Positions 8,682-17,234 of a DNA stretch of 33,420 bases are shown piece by piece. The notes under the pieces were generated by a model. It had not been told where the DNA came from. It was given only the letters and a program-made list of their open reading frames with translations, and made no database searches. Each line of letters begins with the position of its first letter. Positions within the stretch are counted from its first letter, which is position 1. The position numbers and the translations under genes were made by a program. Origin of the DNA: Microcaldota archaeon. Lineage in GTDB: Archaea; Micrarchaeota; Micrarchaeia; Norongarragalinales; UBA97. Location: the NCBI GenBank assembly GCA_016194335.1, contig JACQBR010000005.1:1-33420 (forward strand), given 5' to 3'.

Positions 8682-9320
8682 TTACATCAGCTTGAATGCC
8701 GGGCCCATCGTGAGCTTGACGTAGGCGCTTGCGATGTTCGTCTCTGGAATCTTCCTGATTACCGCGTCGAGGACCAGGATTATGTTGTCGGAAATCTGCT
8801 CGGGAGTCTGCGTCTCCTTGCCCACGAGGCAGTTGACAGTCGGGAGGTATTTTCCCTTGCTCTTCACCGTGACGCTGGAGCGCGTGCGGGAAATGAGTTC
8901 CTTGAGGTTGGCGTTTGGGAGGATGGGCTTTGGCGTCTTGCCTTTGGCCGAAAGCGCCTGCCCGAGGGTCTTGCCCACCTGCGCGATGAGCTGGGGGCTT
9001 GAGAGAACGGCACTTGAAAGAACGAGGTCGCGCTTGGCCGCGTCGGAGGCCAGGCCCGCAATTTCAAGGCCGGTGACGACGATGTCCGCACCAGCGTTCT
9101 TCGCCTCGAGGGCAAGCTGGCCGTCGGCAAACACCGCCACCTTCGACTGGCGCGGGGGAAAGGGGAGGTTGACGTCGACATTAAGCCTATTTTCGGGCTT
9201 CTTGAAATCCACTTCGCGGAAGTTGATGGCCAAGTCAACGCTCTGGGAGAACTTCTTCCTGCCCTTCCCAGCATCGAGCGCTTTCTGGACTGCGTCTTCA
9301 ACCTGCTTTCTTGCGACCAT
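8682..9320 (-). CDS. rpl1: Ribosomal protein uL1
   Basis: A 212-residue L1, the mobile stalk protein near the E site, close to the usual archaeal length of about 215. Recognisable text includes FSQSVDLAINFREVDFKKPENR near the start, FPPRQSKVAVFADG, and LPTVNCLVGKETQ in the C-terminal part of domain I. In methanogenic archaea L1 represses its own operon by binding its mRNA; whether that holds here is unknown. The 190-base gap upstream holds an AT-rich promoter-like stretch and a long-range stem, suggesting separate transcription from L11. Confidence 0.94.
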   Translation of the reverse strand: MVARKQVEDAVQKALDAGKGRKKFSQSVDLAINFREVDFKKPENRLNVDVNLPFPPRQSKVAVFADGQLALEAKNAGADIVVTGLEIAGLASDAAKRDLVLSSAVLSSPQLIAQVGKTLGQALSAKGKTPKPILPNANLKELISRTRSSVTVKSKGKYLPTVNCLVGKETQTPEQISDNIILVLDAVIRKIPETNIASAYVKLTMGPAFKLM

Positions 9321-9365
9321 GTGGATAAACCCATAAATTGAGGTAACCGGACCGGCTCAAATCCA

Positions 9366-9445
9366 TTTTCCCGCAAAGGGATTGAAGGAGCACAAAGAGG
9401 ATTTCTTTTGCGTCCCCTCCTGCAAGTTGCAGTCAAGCGGGAAAA
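9366..9445 (-). promoter_or_regulatory. Candidate structured leader of the L1-L10 operon
   Basis: Upstream of L1, the plus-strand sequence TTTTCCCGC at 9366-9374 is the perfect 9-base complement of GCGGGAAAA at 9437-9445. The enclosed stretch has a small TGCAAGTTGCA palindrome at 9421-9431. An RNA starting near 9445 would fold with this stem about 45 nt before the L1 start. A regulatory role, such as an L1 binding site, is speculation. Confidence 0.35.
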
Positions 9446-9454
9446 CGAGCTTTT

Positions 9455-9476
9455 GATTTTAATTGCAAATTAATTA
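9455..9476 (-). promoter_or_regulatory. AT-rich promoter candidate for L1-L10
   Basis: The minus strand has AATTAATTTGCAATTAAAAT here, the only AT-rich block in the L11-L1 gap. It is placed so that a start 25 bases on would fall near the beginning of the leader stem. Confidence 0.35.
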
Positions 9477-9510
9477 CTCGTGGAAAACCATTAAAAAGGC
9501 CTGCTAGCCC

Positions 9511-9999
9511 CTAGAACTCCTTGTCAAACTTGCCCTCGTCGATGAGCTTCATCACTTCCTTGGGGCTCTTCCCTTCAACGGTTGCGCCGAGGCTGAGGCA
9601 CGTTCCGCACACTTCCTTAACGGCGCCTTTGGCGTCGTGCGCGAGAATCGAGCTGCCTTTCATCGAGGCGATTTTTTTCACCTGCGCAATCGTGAGGTTG
9701 CCTATGGCCTTCTTTCCCTTCACGCCCGCCTCTTCCTTCACGGGCGCGGCGAGCCCGAGTTCCTTCTTCACAAGAGCGCTGGTGGGCGGGGTGCCTACGG
9801 TAATCTCGAATGCCTTGGAGCCCTTCTCGAACTCGACCTTGACGGGCACCTGCATTCCCGCAAAGTCCTTTGTCTTCTCGTTGATTTTCGCAATCACGTC
9901 GTTGATCGGCAGGCCGCTGGGGCCGAGTGCCGGGCCGAGTGGCGGGGCTGCGCTTGCCTTGCCGCCCTCCACCATTGCCGCAATAGTCGTCTTGGCCAT
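9511..9999 (-). CDS. rpl11: Ribosomal protein uL11
   Basis: The first gene of the stalk cluster. L11 binds the GTPase-associated region of 23S rRNA next to L10. The N-terminal domain has the signature GGKASAAPPLGPALGP followed by GLPINDVIAKINEKT, and the C-terminal RNA-binding domain has KKIASMKGSS. I place the start at the MAKTTIAAM Met at 9999 (162 residues, typical for archaea). An ATG three codons upstream at 10008 is possible but would add an atypical MNT. It is divergent from the hydrolase gene and shares an AT-rich promoter region with it. Confidence 0.94.
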   Translation of the reverse strand: MAKTTIAAMVEGGKASAAPPLGPALGPSGLPINDVIAKINEKTKDFAGMQVPVKVEFEKGSKAFEITVGTPPTSALVKKELGLAAPVKEEAGVKGKKAIGNLTIAQVKKIASMKGSSILAHDAKGAVKEVCGTCLSLGATVEGKSPKEVMKLIDEGKFDKEF

Positions 10000-10082
10000 T
10001 GTGTTCAAAACACGCCCGTAGCTTGATGCAGTTTGAATGACTTAGAAATAGTTCAAACAGGAATAGATTACGCCGAGAAATT

Positions 10083-10093
10083 ACTTAAAAGCC
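10083..10093. promoter_or_regulatory. Shared TATA-like element between L11 and hydrolase genes
   Basis: ACTTAAAAGCC reads as a TATA-like box in both directions (CTTTTAAG on the minus strand). It sits about 85-90 bases before the L11 start and 55 bases before the hydrolase ATG, so it could serve either divergent gene. Confidence 0.4.
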
Positions 10094-10142
10094 TATCGCT
10101 ATTTATCTCCCAACCGCCTAATGCCAACTTGATATTCGCACA

Positions 10143-12929
10143 ATGTCCCAGGACTCGGACAAGCCATTCTACAAACGCGGCGATGCGCGCGCATTCGCCA
10201 TCACGGTCCTAATCGGGATTCTTCTCTTCCTCCTCCTTTCCGGAAGTGAAGGCGCGGGCAAAAACAAGATCAAACCATCGCCCGCACCCAATCCTCCCGC
10301 AATATCAAACAGCGTTTCCCAAAACTTTCTCGCCAACCAAACCCCGATTTCCCTCTTCCGGAACGCCACGCTCTCTCCCGACGGAAACAAGTCCGCTTAT
10401 AGCGACGAGATTCTCCTCACCAATTCCGGCAACAGTTCCATCCTCGCGGGGCTGATTGCCATCTTTCCCAAGGGGGCTGACGAGTCCGGCGCGAGCGCGG
10501 TTGAGATTTCTGCAGGCCCGAATTCCAACGTCACCTTCCTCTCCCCCAACCCCCTGGCCTACGCGAGCGAATCCAACCTCCATCCGGGCGAAAGCGGCTC
10601 GCTCAAAATCGTTTCGCAAAACTATCCGTTCAGCCGCCCTCCGGCAATACTGCTCGCCTCCCCGCCCCTCACCGCGGGCGAGACCGTAATGCTTGGGGCG
10701 TTTCTGGAGTCGGCTTCTAGATTGGAACTCGATTTCCCCGCATCGAGCGCGTTTTCAGAGATGGCTTCCGAAATCCTCTTCTCGCCCCTGCCGTTCGAAC
10801 GGAAAATCCCCTTAGCGAACGTTCTGGCAACCTCATTCTCCACGTCAACCTTTCTTTCAAGCGACGCGGACCGCAAAATTGCAGAGAAGACGCTGGCCAA
10901 AATCGCTTCATCAGGCGGTCCGCTTTCAGAAAGAATTGACGACGCGGCGCTCTTCGCGTCTTTCCTTAGGCGCGCGGCGTACTATTCCCAAAAGACCGGG
11001 AATTCCGCAAGTGGGATTATCCTGAAGTCGGAATCGATTCTCCTCTCGCCAACCCTTGGGCTGCAGGAAAAGTTTTCCTCCCTCGACGAGGCCATTTCGC
11101 CCCTTGAGCAAAAGGCGGGAATCGCCCCTGGGAGATCCCTGCTTTCAAGCGCTGGCAATGGCGCAGGGCCATCCGATGCAAATCCAAGCGCCAGCGGCAA
11201 CAACCCCCCGCCAACCGCCTCAGGCAACACGCAGTCCAGCGGCGGCAATTACGCCAACGGCCTCTTTCCCGCCATTCCCCCAAGGATGGATTTCACAGTA
11301 AGTGAAATGCAGCCGAGAAGCGAGAAGGAACTTTCCCTTGTTTCAAGCGTCGGGCTTGGCTATCCCGTGGTCGGGTTCACGGGCGAATCGCCACAATCGT
11401 TCAGCTCGCGGGCAACCGCAGCGGGGCTGAGGGAAAACAGGTTCGCAATTGCGGCGGACATTTCCCAAGAGGCAATCAATGACGACGGCGTGGTCGGGTT
11501 CGACTCCAAGAATGCCGATTTGCAGCTGAAATACTTCTCCCTCCCCGACAAGACGGGAACCGTCCCCCTTTCCGCGGCAGTGCGGCACCAGAGCCTGCAA
11601 CCCGCGCTCGATTACTATGGAATCGATTTTGGGGACAGCGAACCTACCGTGGGCGAGGCGCTCGCGGCAATCAACGAGGCAAGGCAGTGCAACCCTCTGG
11701 GAACTCTGGCGTACGCGGGAATAAAGGAATACTCGACAACTTCCGCCGATGCCAACGGGCTTTTCTGCCCCGTTGTGGGGAGAATCACTTCCGGCTTCGG
11801 CCCGCGTTCCAAACCCTGCGCCACGTGCAGCGGCAACCACCAGGGGCTGGACATCGCGGCGTCGGAAGGGACGCCCGTGAAAGCGCCCGTTGACGGCGTG
11901 GTGACGCAGGAATTCCACGACAAGTACTGCGGCAACGGGCTGAAAATAAGCCACGGCAGCGATTCGCAAGGCCGCTCTTTTGCCACTGGCTATTGCCACC
12001 TGTCGAAGATAATCGCCCGTGCCGGAACGCAGGTGAAAAAAGGCGATGTTGTGGGGCTGGCCGGAAGCACGGGCTCGGCAACGGGCCCGCATCTGCACTG
12101 GATCGTCTACATAAACGGGAAGAAGAATGACCCCGCGCCGTATTACAGACCGTGCACCACTGCGGTTGCGGCTTCAAGCACTCCGGCCGTTCCAGCCGCA
12201 TCATCCAACTCCGCCCTCCAGCCGCCTTCAAGCGCCCCAGCCGCTGCCCCTGCGCCCGCATCGGCCTCAAGCCCCAACGCTCCCGCCCAATCTCCCCCCT
12301 CGGCCGAAGCATCATCCCAACCTCCAGGCCAACCGCAAACCCTTTCAACCGGCCTTGACCAGAACGGGTGCGTCACCAAGGATTTCTTCTACGGCCAAGA
12401 CATTTCCAACACCACGGCAGGAAGCACGTCCCTCCGGGGCTTCCCGAGCATTTCGCAAAAGACTGTGGAAAGCATTATTGGCCATTACGGTTCTCCGGCA
12501 CTCTTAGAGCCGGGATTCCCTCAGTGCGTAATGAGCGCGGGCGCCAACGCCCAGATGGACCCAGTCTTTTTTCTCGCATGGTCGCTGCATGAAACCGCGC
12601 TGGGAAATACCGGAGTGGGAACGCCTGAGAAGGCAAAGAACATGGGCGGGCTGAGCAAGGGCATTGCCGACGCTCCCGGAATCGCCACGACGCTCTACTA
12701 CGCGCCGAAACACGCTTACAAGAAGTATTCGAGTTACTGCGATTATGCCAAAGACTGGTTTGCATATATGAATCGAATGTACGTGAACAAGGGCCAGGGA
12801 ACTGTCGAGCAAATCATCCCCATCTATGCCCCTTCAAGTGATGGGAACGACGTGGACGGATACGTAAAGACGATACGGGCAGTAGTTGCGAGATGGCGTT
12901 TGCAGGAGCAGAATTCCAAAACGGCCTGA
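10143..12929 (+). CDS. Membrane-anchored two-domain cell-wall hydrolase (M23 peptidase plus glucosaminidase-like)
   Basis: A 928-residue protein. One N-terminal membrane helix at about residues 18-36 is followed by roughly 500 residues of Ser/Ala-rich extracytoplasmic sequence of unknown fold. The M23/LytM metallopeptidase domain spans about 540-670. Its zinc ligands are visible: H566 and D570 in HQGLD, and H650/H652 in PHLHW. Several Cys around it suggest disulfides. A Pro/Ala/Ser-rich linker (about 672-735) leads to a C-terminal domain (about 745-925) with PVFFLAWSLHETALGNTG, a candidate catalytic Glu, and IYAPSSDGNDVDGY, as in glucosaminidase or lysozyme-like hydrolases (PF01832-like). The pair would cut peptide and glycan bonds of murein, which archaea lack. 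Targets could be bacterial walls or another envelope polymer. It ends three bases from the convergent pheT. Confidence 0.85.
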   Translation: MSQDSDKPFYKRGDARAFAITVLIGILLFLLLSGSEGAGKNKIKPSPAPNPPAISNSVSQNFLANQTPISLFRNATLSPDGNKSAYSDEILLTNSGNSSILAGLIAIFPKGADESGASAVEISAGPNSNVTFLSPNPLAYASESNLHPGESGSLKIVSQNYPFSRPPAILLASPPLTAGETVMLGAFLESASRLELDFPASSAFSEMASEILFSPLPFERKIPLANVLATSFSTSTFLSSDADRKIAEKTLAKIASSGGPLSERIDDAALFASFLRRAAYYSQKTGNSASGIILKSESILLSPTLGLQEKFSSLDEAISPLEQKAGIAPGRSLLSSAGNGAGPSDANPSASGNNPPPTASGNTQSSGGNYANGLFPAIPPRMDFTVSEMQPRSEKELSLVSSVGLGYPVVGFTGESPQSFSSRATAAGLRENRFAIAADISQEAINDDGVVGFDSKNADLQLKYFSLPDKTGTVPLSAAVRHQSLQPALDYYGIDFGDSEPTVGEALAAINEARQCNPLGTLAYAGIKEYSTTSADANGLFCPVVGRITSGFGPRSKPCATCSGNHQGLDIAASEGTPVKAPVDGVVTQEFHDKYCGNGLKISHGSDSQGRSFATGYCHLSKIIARAGTQVKKGDVVGLAGSTGSATGPHLHWIVYINGKKNDPAPYYRPCTTAVAASSTPAVPAASSNSALQPPSSAPAAAPAPASASSPNAPAQSPPSAEASSQPPGQPQTLSTGLDQNGCVTKDFFYGQDISNTTAGSTSLRGFPSISQKTVESIIGHYGSPALLEPGFPQCVMSAGANAQMDPVFFLAWSLHETALGNTGVGTPEKAKNMGGLSKGIADAPGIATTLYYAPKHAYKKYSSYCDYAKDWFAYMNRMYVNKGQGTVEQIIPIYAPSSDGNDVDGYVKTIRAVVARWRLQEQNSKTA

Positions 12930-12932
12930 TTT

Positions 12933-14591
12933 TCATTCCCCCGCGAAAATCTCAAGGGCAGCGCAGGGGGCCTGCAGCCCGAAATTCGCAAGCACTTCCG
13001 GGTGCACTTCGCCAACGACGCCGGCTTTCTTCGCGTCAATCCACACTTCGGCACACCTGCCGGGAATGAATTGCGGCGAGGTGAATTTGCCAAGCGCAAA
13101 GCTTTTTCCCAACCGCTTGGCAAGCTCCATCCCCGCGCTGGCGGCTTCAGTCATCGAGGCGGCGGCGTGCGCGGCGACAATGCAGGCGTGCAGCCTCGTC
13201 TCCATCTTTTCGTGCAGCTTGGGGTTGGGCACTACGACCTCGCCCACCTCGAAAACCCTCTGGGGGTAGTCGTTGTGCGTGTTTTGCGAAAGCACCTCGA
13301 GAAGGTTGGGCAATAGCGTCCCGCGCATGGCGGAATAGTCTCGGCTCACGGGGTTGAGCACTTCCACGAGCTCCTCGCCGCTTTTTGCCTTCCTTATTTT
13401 CTCCCCGTTGGTGAGCACATAGGTTGAGAGTTCCAGATAGCCCGCCCCGGTGAAAAAGTCGCGCAGAATCTGCTCGTGGAGCGTCTGGGGCGCGAGGCTG
13501 CCCTTGGTGAATGCGGTTGGCGCAAGAGGCTCGAAATTGTCGTAACCGTTGCCTATCGCAACCTCCTCCACCAAATCGGCAGGGTGCAGGAAATCCGCCC
13601 TGTAGGCAGGAATTTCGCAATGCACGAAATCGCCCTCCACCCTGGCGTCAATGCGCTGTTTTGCAAGGCACGCAACGACGTGGGCAGGGGAAAACTGCAC
13701 TCCCAGCATTTTGTTCACCTGCGAAACCGACACCTTCATCCCATCGCTTTTGGTGTCCGGGGTGAAGACATTCCTCCCGTCGGGGTAGCTTACCTCGCAC
13801 CGCGTGACCTTCGCCCCGGCCTCGGCAAAATCCTGGCAGAACATCGCGAGGCTGGCGTTGCACGAGTGCCAGTCGGTCCCCTCGTTCTCAATGAGCAGCC
13901 GCGTGGTATTCTCGGTAACCGCCGAGGTCGCCTCGTTGATGATGGGAATGAGCCCGAGCACCAGCCCGTCAGCGCCCTGGAGCACCGGGAGGTTCTTGTG
14001 CCCCTCAACGAGCTTGGCGTATTCCATTCCTTTCGGAATCGTCTCGACCATCTGCCTCAGCGTCATTGGGGAGGTGGCCTTGAGCGGGACGAACTTGGTC
14101 TTCTCAGCATCCGCCGTCCTGAACCTGATTGGGAACGCGACCTTGTCCGCGTCGTAAAGCCCGAAGCTCACGCGCTTGCGGTTGCGCCCGATTGTGGCGT
14201 TGATTTTTTCCTGCGTCTCGAAAAGCGACGCGACGTCATCGTGGGAGAACTTCAACCCTTCAACCACCGCGCCCACCATCACCGGCCGAATGGCCGCGGC
14301 ATCCTTCTCCACAATTATCTTGTGCCCGGACGAATCGGAAATGCGGGTCTTCGGCGAGCCCGCTTCAATCCCGAGCGTCCCCTTCAACGCTCGCGCCACG
14401 CCGTAGGCGCTGAGGAGGTCGGGCCGGTCGGGAGTGATTTCAAGCGTGAGGCCGTCGGTCTTCTCGTCATGGCTTTCAAGCACGACCTTGGCAAGCTCGA
14501 GCCTGTAGCCCAGCTCGTCGAGGTCCTTGAATTTCACCCCATTGCCCAAAAGGGCCACGAGCTGTTTTTTCCTTACCGTTATGGTGACCAT
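12933..14591 (-). CDS. pheT: Phenylalanyl-tRNA synthetase beta subunit
   Basis: A 552-residue archaeal/eukaryal-type beta subunit of the tetrameric enzyme that charges tRNA-Phe. Visible family features are the B3/B4 editing region (around GYRLELAKVVLE, EITPDRPDLLSAYGVARAL and the later PIINEATSAV), the B5 domain (MKVSVSQVNKMLGVQ, YRADFLHPADLVEEVAIGNGY) and the catalytic-like core (PVSRDYSAMRGTLLPNLLEVL). Length is usual for archaea. The start is the MVTITVRKK Met. It is the last gene of the rnz-pheT operon, 29 bases after pheS, so the two subunits are co-expressed. Confidence 0.95.
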   Translation of the reverse strand: MVTITVRKKQLVALLGNGVKFKDLDELGYRLELAKVVLESHDEKTDGLTLEITPDRPDLLSAYGVARALKGTLGIEAGSPKTRISDSSGHKIIVEKDAAAIRPVMVGAVVEGLKFSHDDVASLFETQEKINATIGRNRKRVSFGLYDADKVAFPIRFRTADAEKTKFVPLKATSPMTLRQMVETIPKGMEYAKLVEGHKNLPVLQGADGLVLGLIPIINEATSAVTENTTRLLIENEGTDWHSCNASLAMFCQDFAEAGAKVTRCEVSYPDGRNVFTPDTKSDGMKVSVSQVNKMLGVQFSPAHVVACLAKQRIDARVEGDFVHCEIPAYRADFLHPADLVEEVAIGNGYDNFEPLAPTAFTKGSLAPQTLHEQILRDFFTGAGYLELSTYVLTNGEKIRKAKSGEELVEVLNPVSRDYSAMRGTLLPNLLEVLSQNTHNDYPQRVFEVGEVVVPNPKLHEKMETRLHACIVAAHAAASMTEAASAGMELAKRLGKSFALGKFTSPQFIPGRCAEVWIDAKKAGVVGEVHPEVLANFGLQAPCAALEIFAGE

Positions 14592-14620
14592 TTTTGCGTT
14601 GTGCCTTCCTGATGAATTTT

Positions 14621-16093
14621 TTACCTGCTCCTGAGAAAGTCAATCTTGTGCGAATTGAGCTCGCGGATGTCGGTAATCCCGAGGGTGAGCATCGCGAGCC
14701 TGTCGATTCCCAAGCCCCACGCGATGACGGGGTGCTTCACGCCGAGGGCGCAGAGCATCTCCGGCCTGAACATCCCCGCCCCGCCGACTTCCGCCCATCC
14801 CTTGCCGGGAATCTCTACGTTGAGCGTCACGCTCGGTTCTGTGAATGGATAATAGGTGGGCAGGAAGCGCACTCCCTTGGCGCCGAACACCTCCACCGCG
14901 AATGTCTTGAGGTATCCCAGCATCTCCCTAAAGCTCATGCTTTCGTCCGTGACGTAACCGCCGAGCTGGTTGAACTCGATGAAGTGCTTCCAGTCTATCT
15001 CGTCGGGGCGGAAAACGTGGGCGAAGAAAAACACGCGGTCAGGCGAGCGGAAGTCGTAGAAGAGGTTGCGCGCGCTGATGCCCGTGTCGTGCGAGCGGAG
15101 GATGAGCGATTGGGAAACGGACTTGCTCATCGGATAGCGCCATCCCCTGCTTCCCGTCGAGTCGCCTCCCTTGTGCGCGGAGTACACGGCCTTGAAAACC
15201 TCCTCATCGGGAATCTCGCCCTCGCGCGGCTGCCTGATTTTGAAAACGTCGTGAATGTCCCTCGCCGGGTGATCCTGCGGCATGAAAAGCGCGTCCATGT
15301 TCCAGAATTCCATTTCCACCAGCGAGCCGCGCACCTCGCGGAATCCCATTCCCACGAGCTTGGTCTTCATCCTCTCGAGAAATTCCCTATAAACGTGCTT
15401 GCGCGCAAGCTGGGGCAATGGCGCGGCCACCGTTTCGAGGCCGTACTCCCTGAACCTGGCGTTCCTCCACGAGCCGTCCTTGAGCATCTGCGGCGTGAGC
15501 TGCCCCAAAAGCGCCGCGTTCTCTTCCAGAGCCTTTTTCGCTGGAGGCAGCGCCTTAAGCGAAACGCTCTTCTCTACCTTTTCCGAAACCAGCCCCCTCT
15601 GGCGCAGGATGGCCTCGAGGGACGCGTCAGCGGCGCCCAGATGCTTTCCGCGCAAGAGCGCCTGAAGCAGCAGCTCCTCCCTCGTTTCAACTGCGGGCGC
15701 GCCAAGCGAAAGAACCGCGCGCCCGTCGTTTCCCCTTCCGTTTTTGACCCACTTGTTGCGGAACGCCCACTGCAGCGCGATTTTCTTTTCATTCCCATCC
15801 AGCCCCGCATTGGCTGAAACTTCCTCAAGCGGCGCTTCCTTCAATTCCCTAAGCGCCTTGACGAGCCTCCGTTCGGGAGTGCCTTGCCTCGCATAGCGCT
15901 CGCCCTCCTTTGAAAGCGAAATTAATTTCTTCTCCTCCCGCCTCACTTCCGCAAGCTTCATTTTCTCAAGCGTGACGAGGGCACTCTGCACTGCCGACAC
16001 TTCAAGCCCGCTTTCCCGCGCCGCCTGCCCGGCGCTGAGGTAGCCGTGCGCATCGAGGAGCGCCTTGAGAACCTTGAGTTCGTTGTCGTTCAA
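14621..16093 (-). CDS. pheS: Phenylalanyl-tRNA synthetase alpha subunit
   Basis: A 490-residue alpha subunit with the archaeal/eukaryal N-terminal winged-helix repeats (about residues 1-150, including VLKALLDAHGYLSAGQAA) and a class II catalytic core. Core signatures are GFREVRGSLVEMEFWNMD, the LPTYYPFTEPSVTLNV substrate-binding stretch and the motif 3 region GLGIDRLAMLTLG. Phenylalanine and ATP bind in this subunit. The start ATG lies 15 bases after the stop of the preceding gene. Translation coupling within the operon is likely. Confidence 0.95.
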   Translation of the reverse strand: MNDNELKVLKALLDAHGYLSAGQAARESGLEVSAVQSALVTLEKMKLAEVRREEKKLISLSKEGERYARQGTPERRLVKALRELKEAPLEEVSANAGLDGNEKKIALQWAFRNKWVKNGRGNDGRAVLSLGAPAVETREELLLQALLRGKHLGAADASLEAILRQRGLVSEKVEKSVSLKALPPAKKALEENAALLGQLTPQMLKDGSWRNARFREYGLETVAAPLPQLARKHVYREFLERMKTKLVGMGFREVRGSLVEMEFWNMDALFMPQDHPARDIHDVFKIRQPREGEIPDEEVFKAVYSAHKGGDSTGSRGWRYPMSKSVSQSLILRSHDTGISARNLFYDFRSPDRVFFFAHVFRPDEIDWKHFIEFNQLGGYVTDESMSFREMLGYLKTFAVEVFGAKGVRFLPTYYPFTEPSVTLNVEIPGKGWAEVGGAGMFRPEMLCALGVKHPVIAWGLGIDRLAMLTLGITDIRELNSHKIDFLRSR

Positions 16094-16108
16094 GAAGAAA
16101 CACCAAAA

Positions 16109-16612
16109 TCATTTCTTGTATCCGAACTTCCGCAAAAGCCCGCGCCTTTCGGTCTTGTCCGCATCAGTCTCTATTCCCCGGGTGGGGCTGCCGTCAATCA
16201 CTCCCACAATCCCGCGGCCCTGTCCCGTCCGGGCGATTATCACCTGCAGGGGGTTGGCCGTTGCCGCGAATATGCACGTCACCTCGCTCACCAACTTGAT
16301 GCGGTTGAGCACGCTGACGGGAAAGGCGTCGCGGAGGAAGATGACGAACGTGTGGCCGCAGCCGAGCTTGAGCGCCTCGCCCTCGGCCGCCCGCACCAAC
16401 TCCGCGTCGTTGCCTTCCGAACGCACGAGGCACTTCCCGCTCGCCTCGCAAAACGCGACTCCAAACTTGATTTGCGGCGAGCTTTCAGCCAAAGTTTCGT
16501 AAATGTCCTCAGCCGTCTTGATGAAGTGCGTCCCGCCCAGAATGGCGTTCGCGCCCTCGGGAATTGAGATTGTTTGAACGACCAATTCGGGCGGTTGCTG
16601 TTCCAGTGCCAT
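16109..16612 (-). CDS. Adenosine-specific kinase family protein (DUF355)
   Basis: A 167-residue protein matching the small archaeal/thermophile family annotated as adenosine-specific kinase (PF04008). It shows the family's ILGGTHFIKTAEDIYE, FGVAFCEASG, FIFLRDAFP-like and VIDGSPTRGIE motifs and the usual length. Known structures of the family bind adenosine nucleotides; the in vivo reaction is poorly established. It sits between a membrane protein gene and pheS, spaced 12 and 15 bases, so it is in the same operon. The link to aminoacylation, which releases AMP, is suggestive only. Confidence 0.85.
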   Translation of the reverse strand: MALEQQPPELVVQTISIPEGANAILGGTHFIKTAEDIYETLAESSPQIKFGVAFCEASGKCLVRSEGNDAELVRAAEGEALKLGCGHTFVIFLRDAFPVSVLNRIKLVSEVTCIFAATANPLQVIIARTGQGRGIVGVIDGSPTRGIETDADKTERRGLLRKFGYKK

Positions 16613-16624
16613 CTGTGTAAACCA

Positions 16625-17185
16625 TCACTTTGATGAATCTGAATTCGAGGCAGTTGCCGCCAGCGCCCACTTGAACACCCCGCGGAGCCTTGCGGAATTG
16701 ACAAGAAGCCACTCGTCACTCCCGCTTACCTCGACCCTGTCGGAAAGCGGCCGGACGCAGTTGCACCCGGCCTCGACCACGACGACCTGGGGCTGCAGGC
16801 ACGCTACCGTCTTCCTGTCAGCATCGACGCAATGCGGCTTGTCCCCGCCGCCTTCGACGTAACCTTGCACCGTGACGTTCCTTCCCGAAGTGCTCAGTGC
16901 CGATGCGATCTCGGCCATTGCCGCGCTCTGCCCCGGGATGGATTGGTTGACGTCCTCCACCTGGCCGCGGAGCACGATCTTTTGCCGTGAGAGGATTGCC
17001 GCCATCTCCCCGTGGGCGTTGGCGCCGGCTTGCACGCGCAGGCCGTTGACGAAAATGTCGTTGGGCCCGACAAACGCCCTCATCCCCAGGTAGACGATTG
17101 CGAATGCCGCAACGGCGATGATGATGAGAACGGAGTTCTCCCGCAGGAACTTGAGCAACCCCTTGGATTCTTTCTTATCAGCCAT
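16625..17185 (-). CDS. Small membrane-anchored protein of unknown function
   Basis: About 186 residues from the MADKKESKG Met. An in-frame Met at 17221 would add 12 residues, and no ribosome-binding site decides between them. A basic N-terminus is followed by one membrane helix (VLIIIAVAAFAIVYLGM). The rest is a soluble domain probably outside the membrane, with IVLRGQVEDVNQSIPGQ, four Cys (HC, AC and CNC) and a putative hydrophobic patch near the end. The Cys suggest disulfides or a metal site. I do not recognise the family. It lies between rnz and the adenosine-kinase-family gene with short gaps, so it is transcribed with translation genes. Confidence 0.7.
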   Translation of the reverse strand: MADKKESKGLLKFLRENSVLIIIAVAAFAIVYLGMRAFVGPNDIFVNGLRVQAGANAHGEMAAILSRQKIVLRGQVEDVNQSIPGQSAAMAEIASALSTSGRNVTVQGYVEGGGDKPHCVDADRKTVACLQPQVVVVEAGCNCVRPLSDRVEVSGSDEWLLVNSARLRGVFKWALAATASNSDSSK

Positions 17186-17234
17186 CGTCCAACCCGCCAT
17201 TTGCGTTTTTGCAGGAATCATTCTTTGGCGAAAA

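Noticed and set aside
13476-15817. Long plus-strand frames opposite pheT and pheS (378 and 407 codons)
   Set aside because: Shadows of GC-rich conserved genes; the minus-strand products are unmistakable PheT and PheS.
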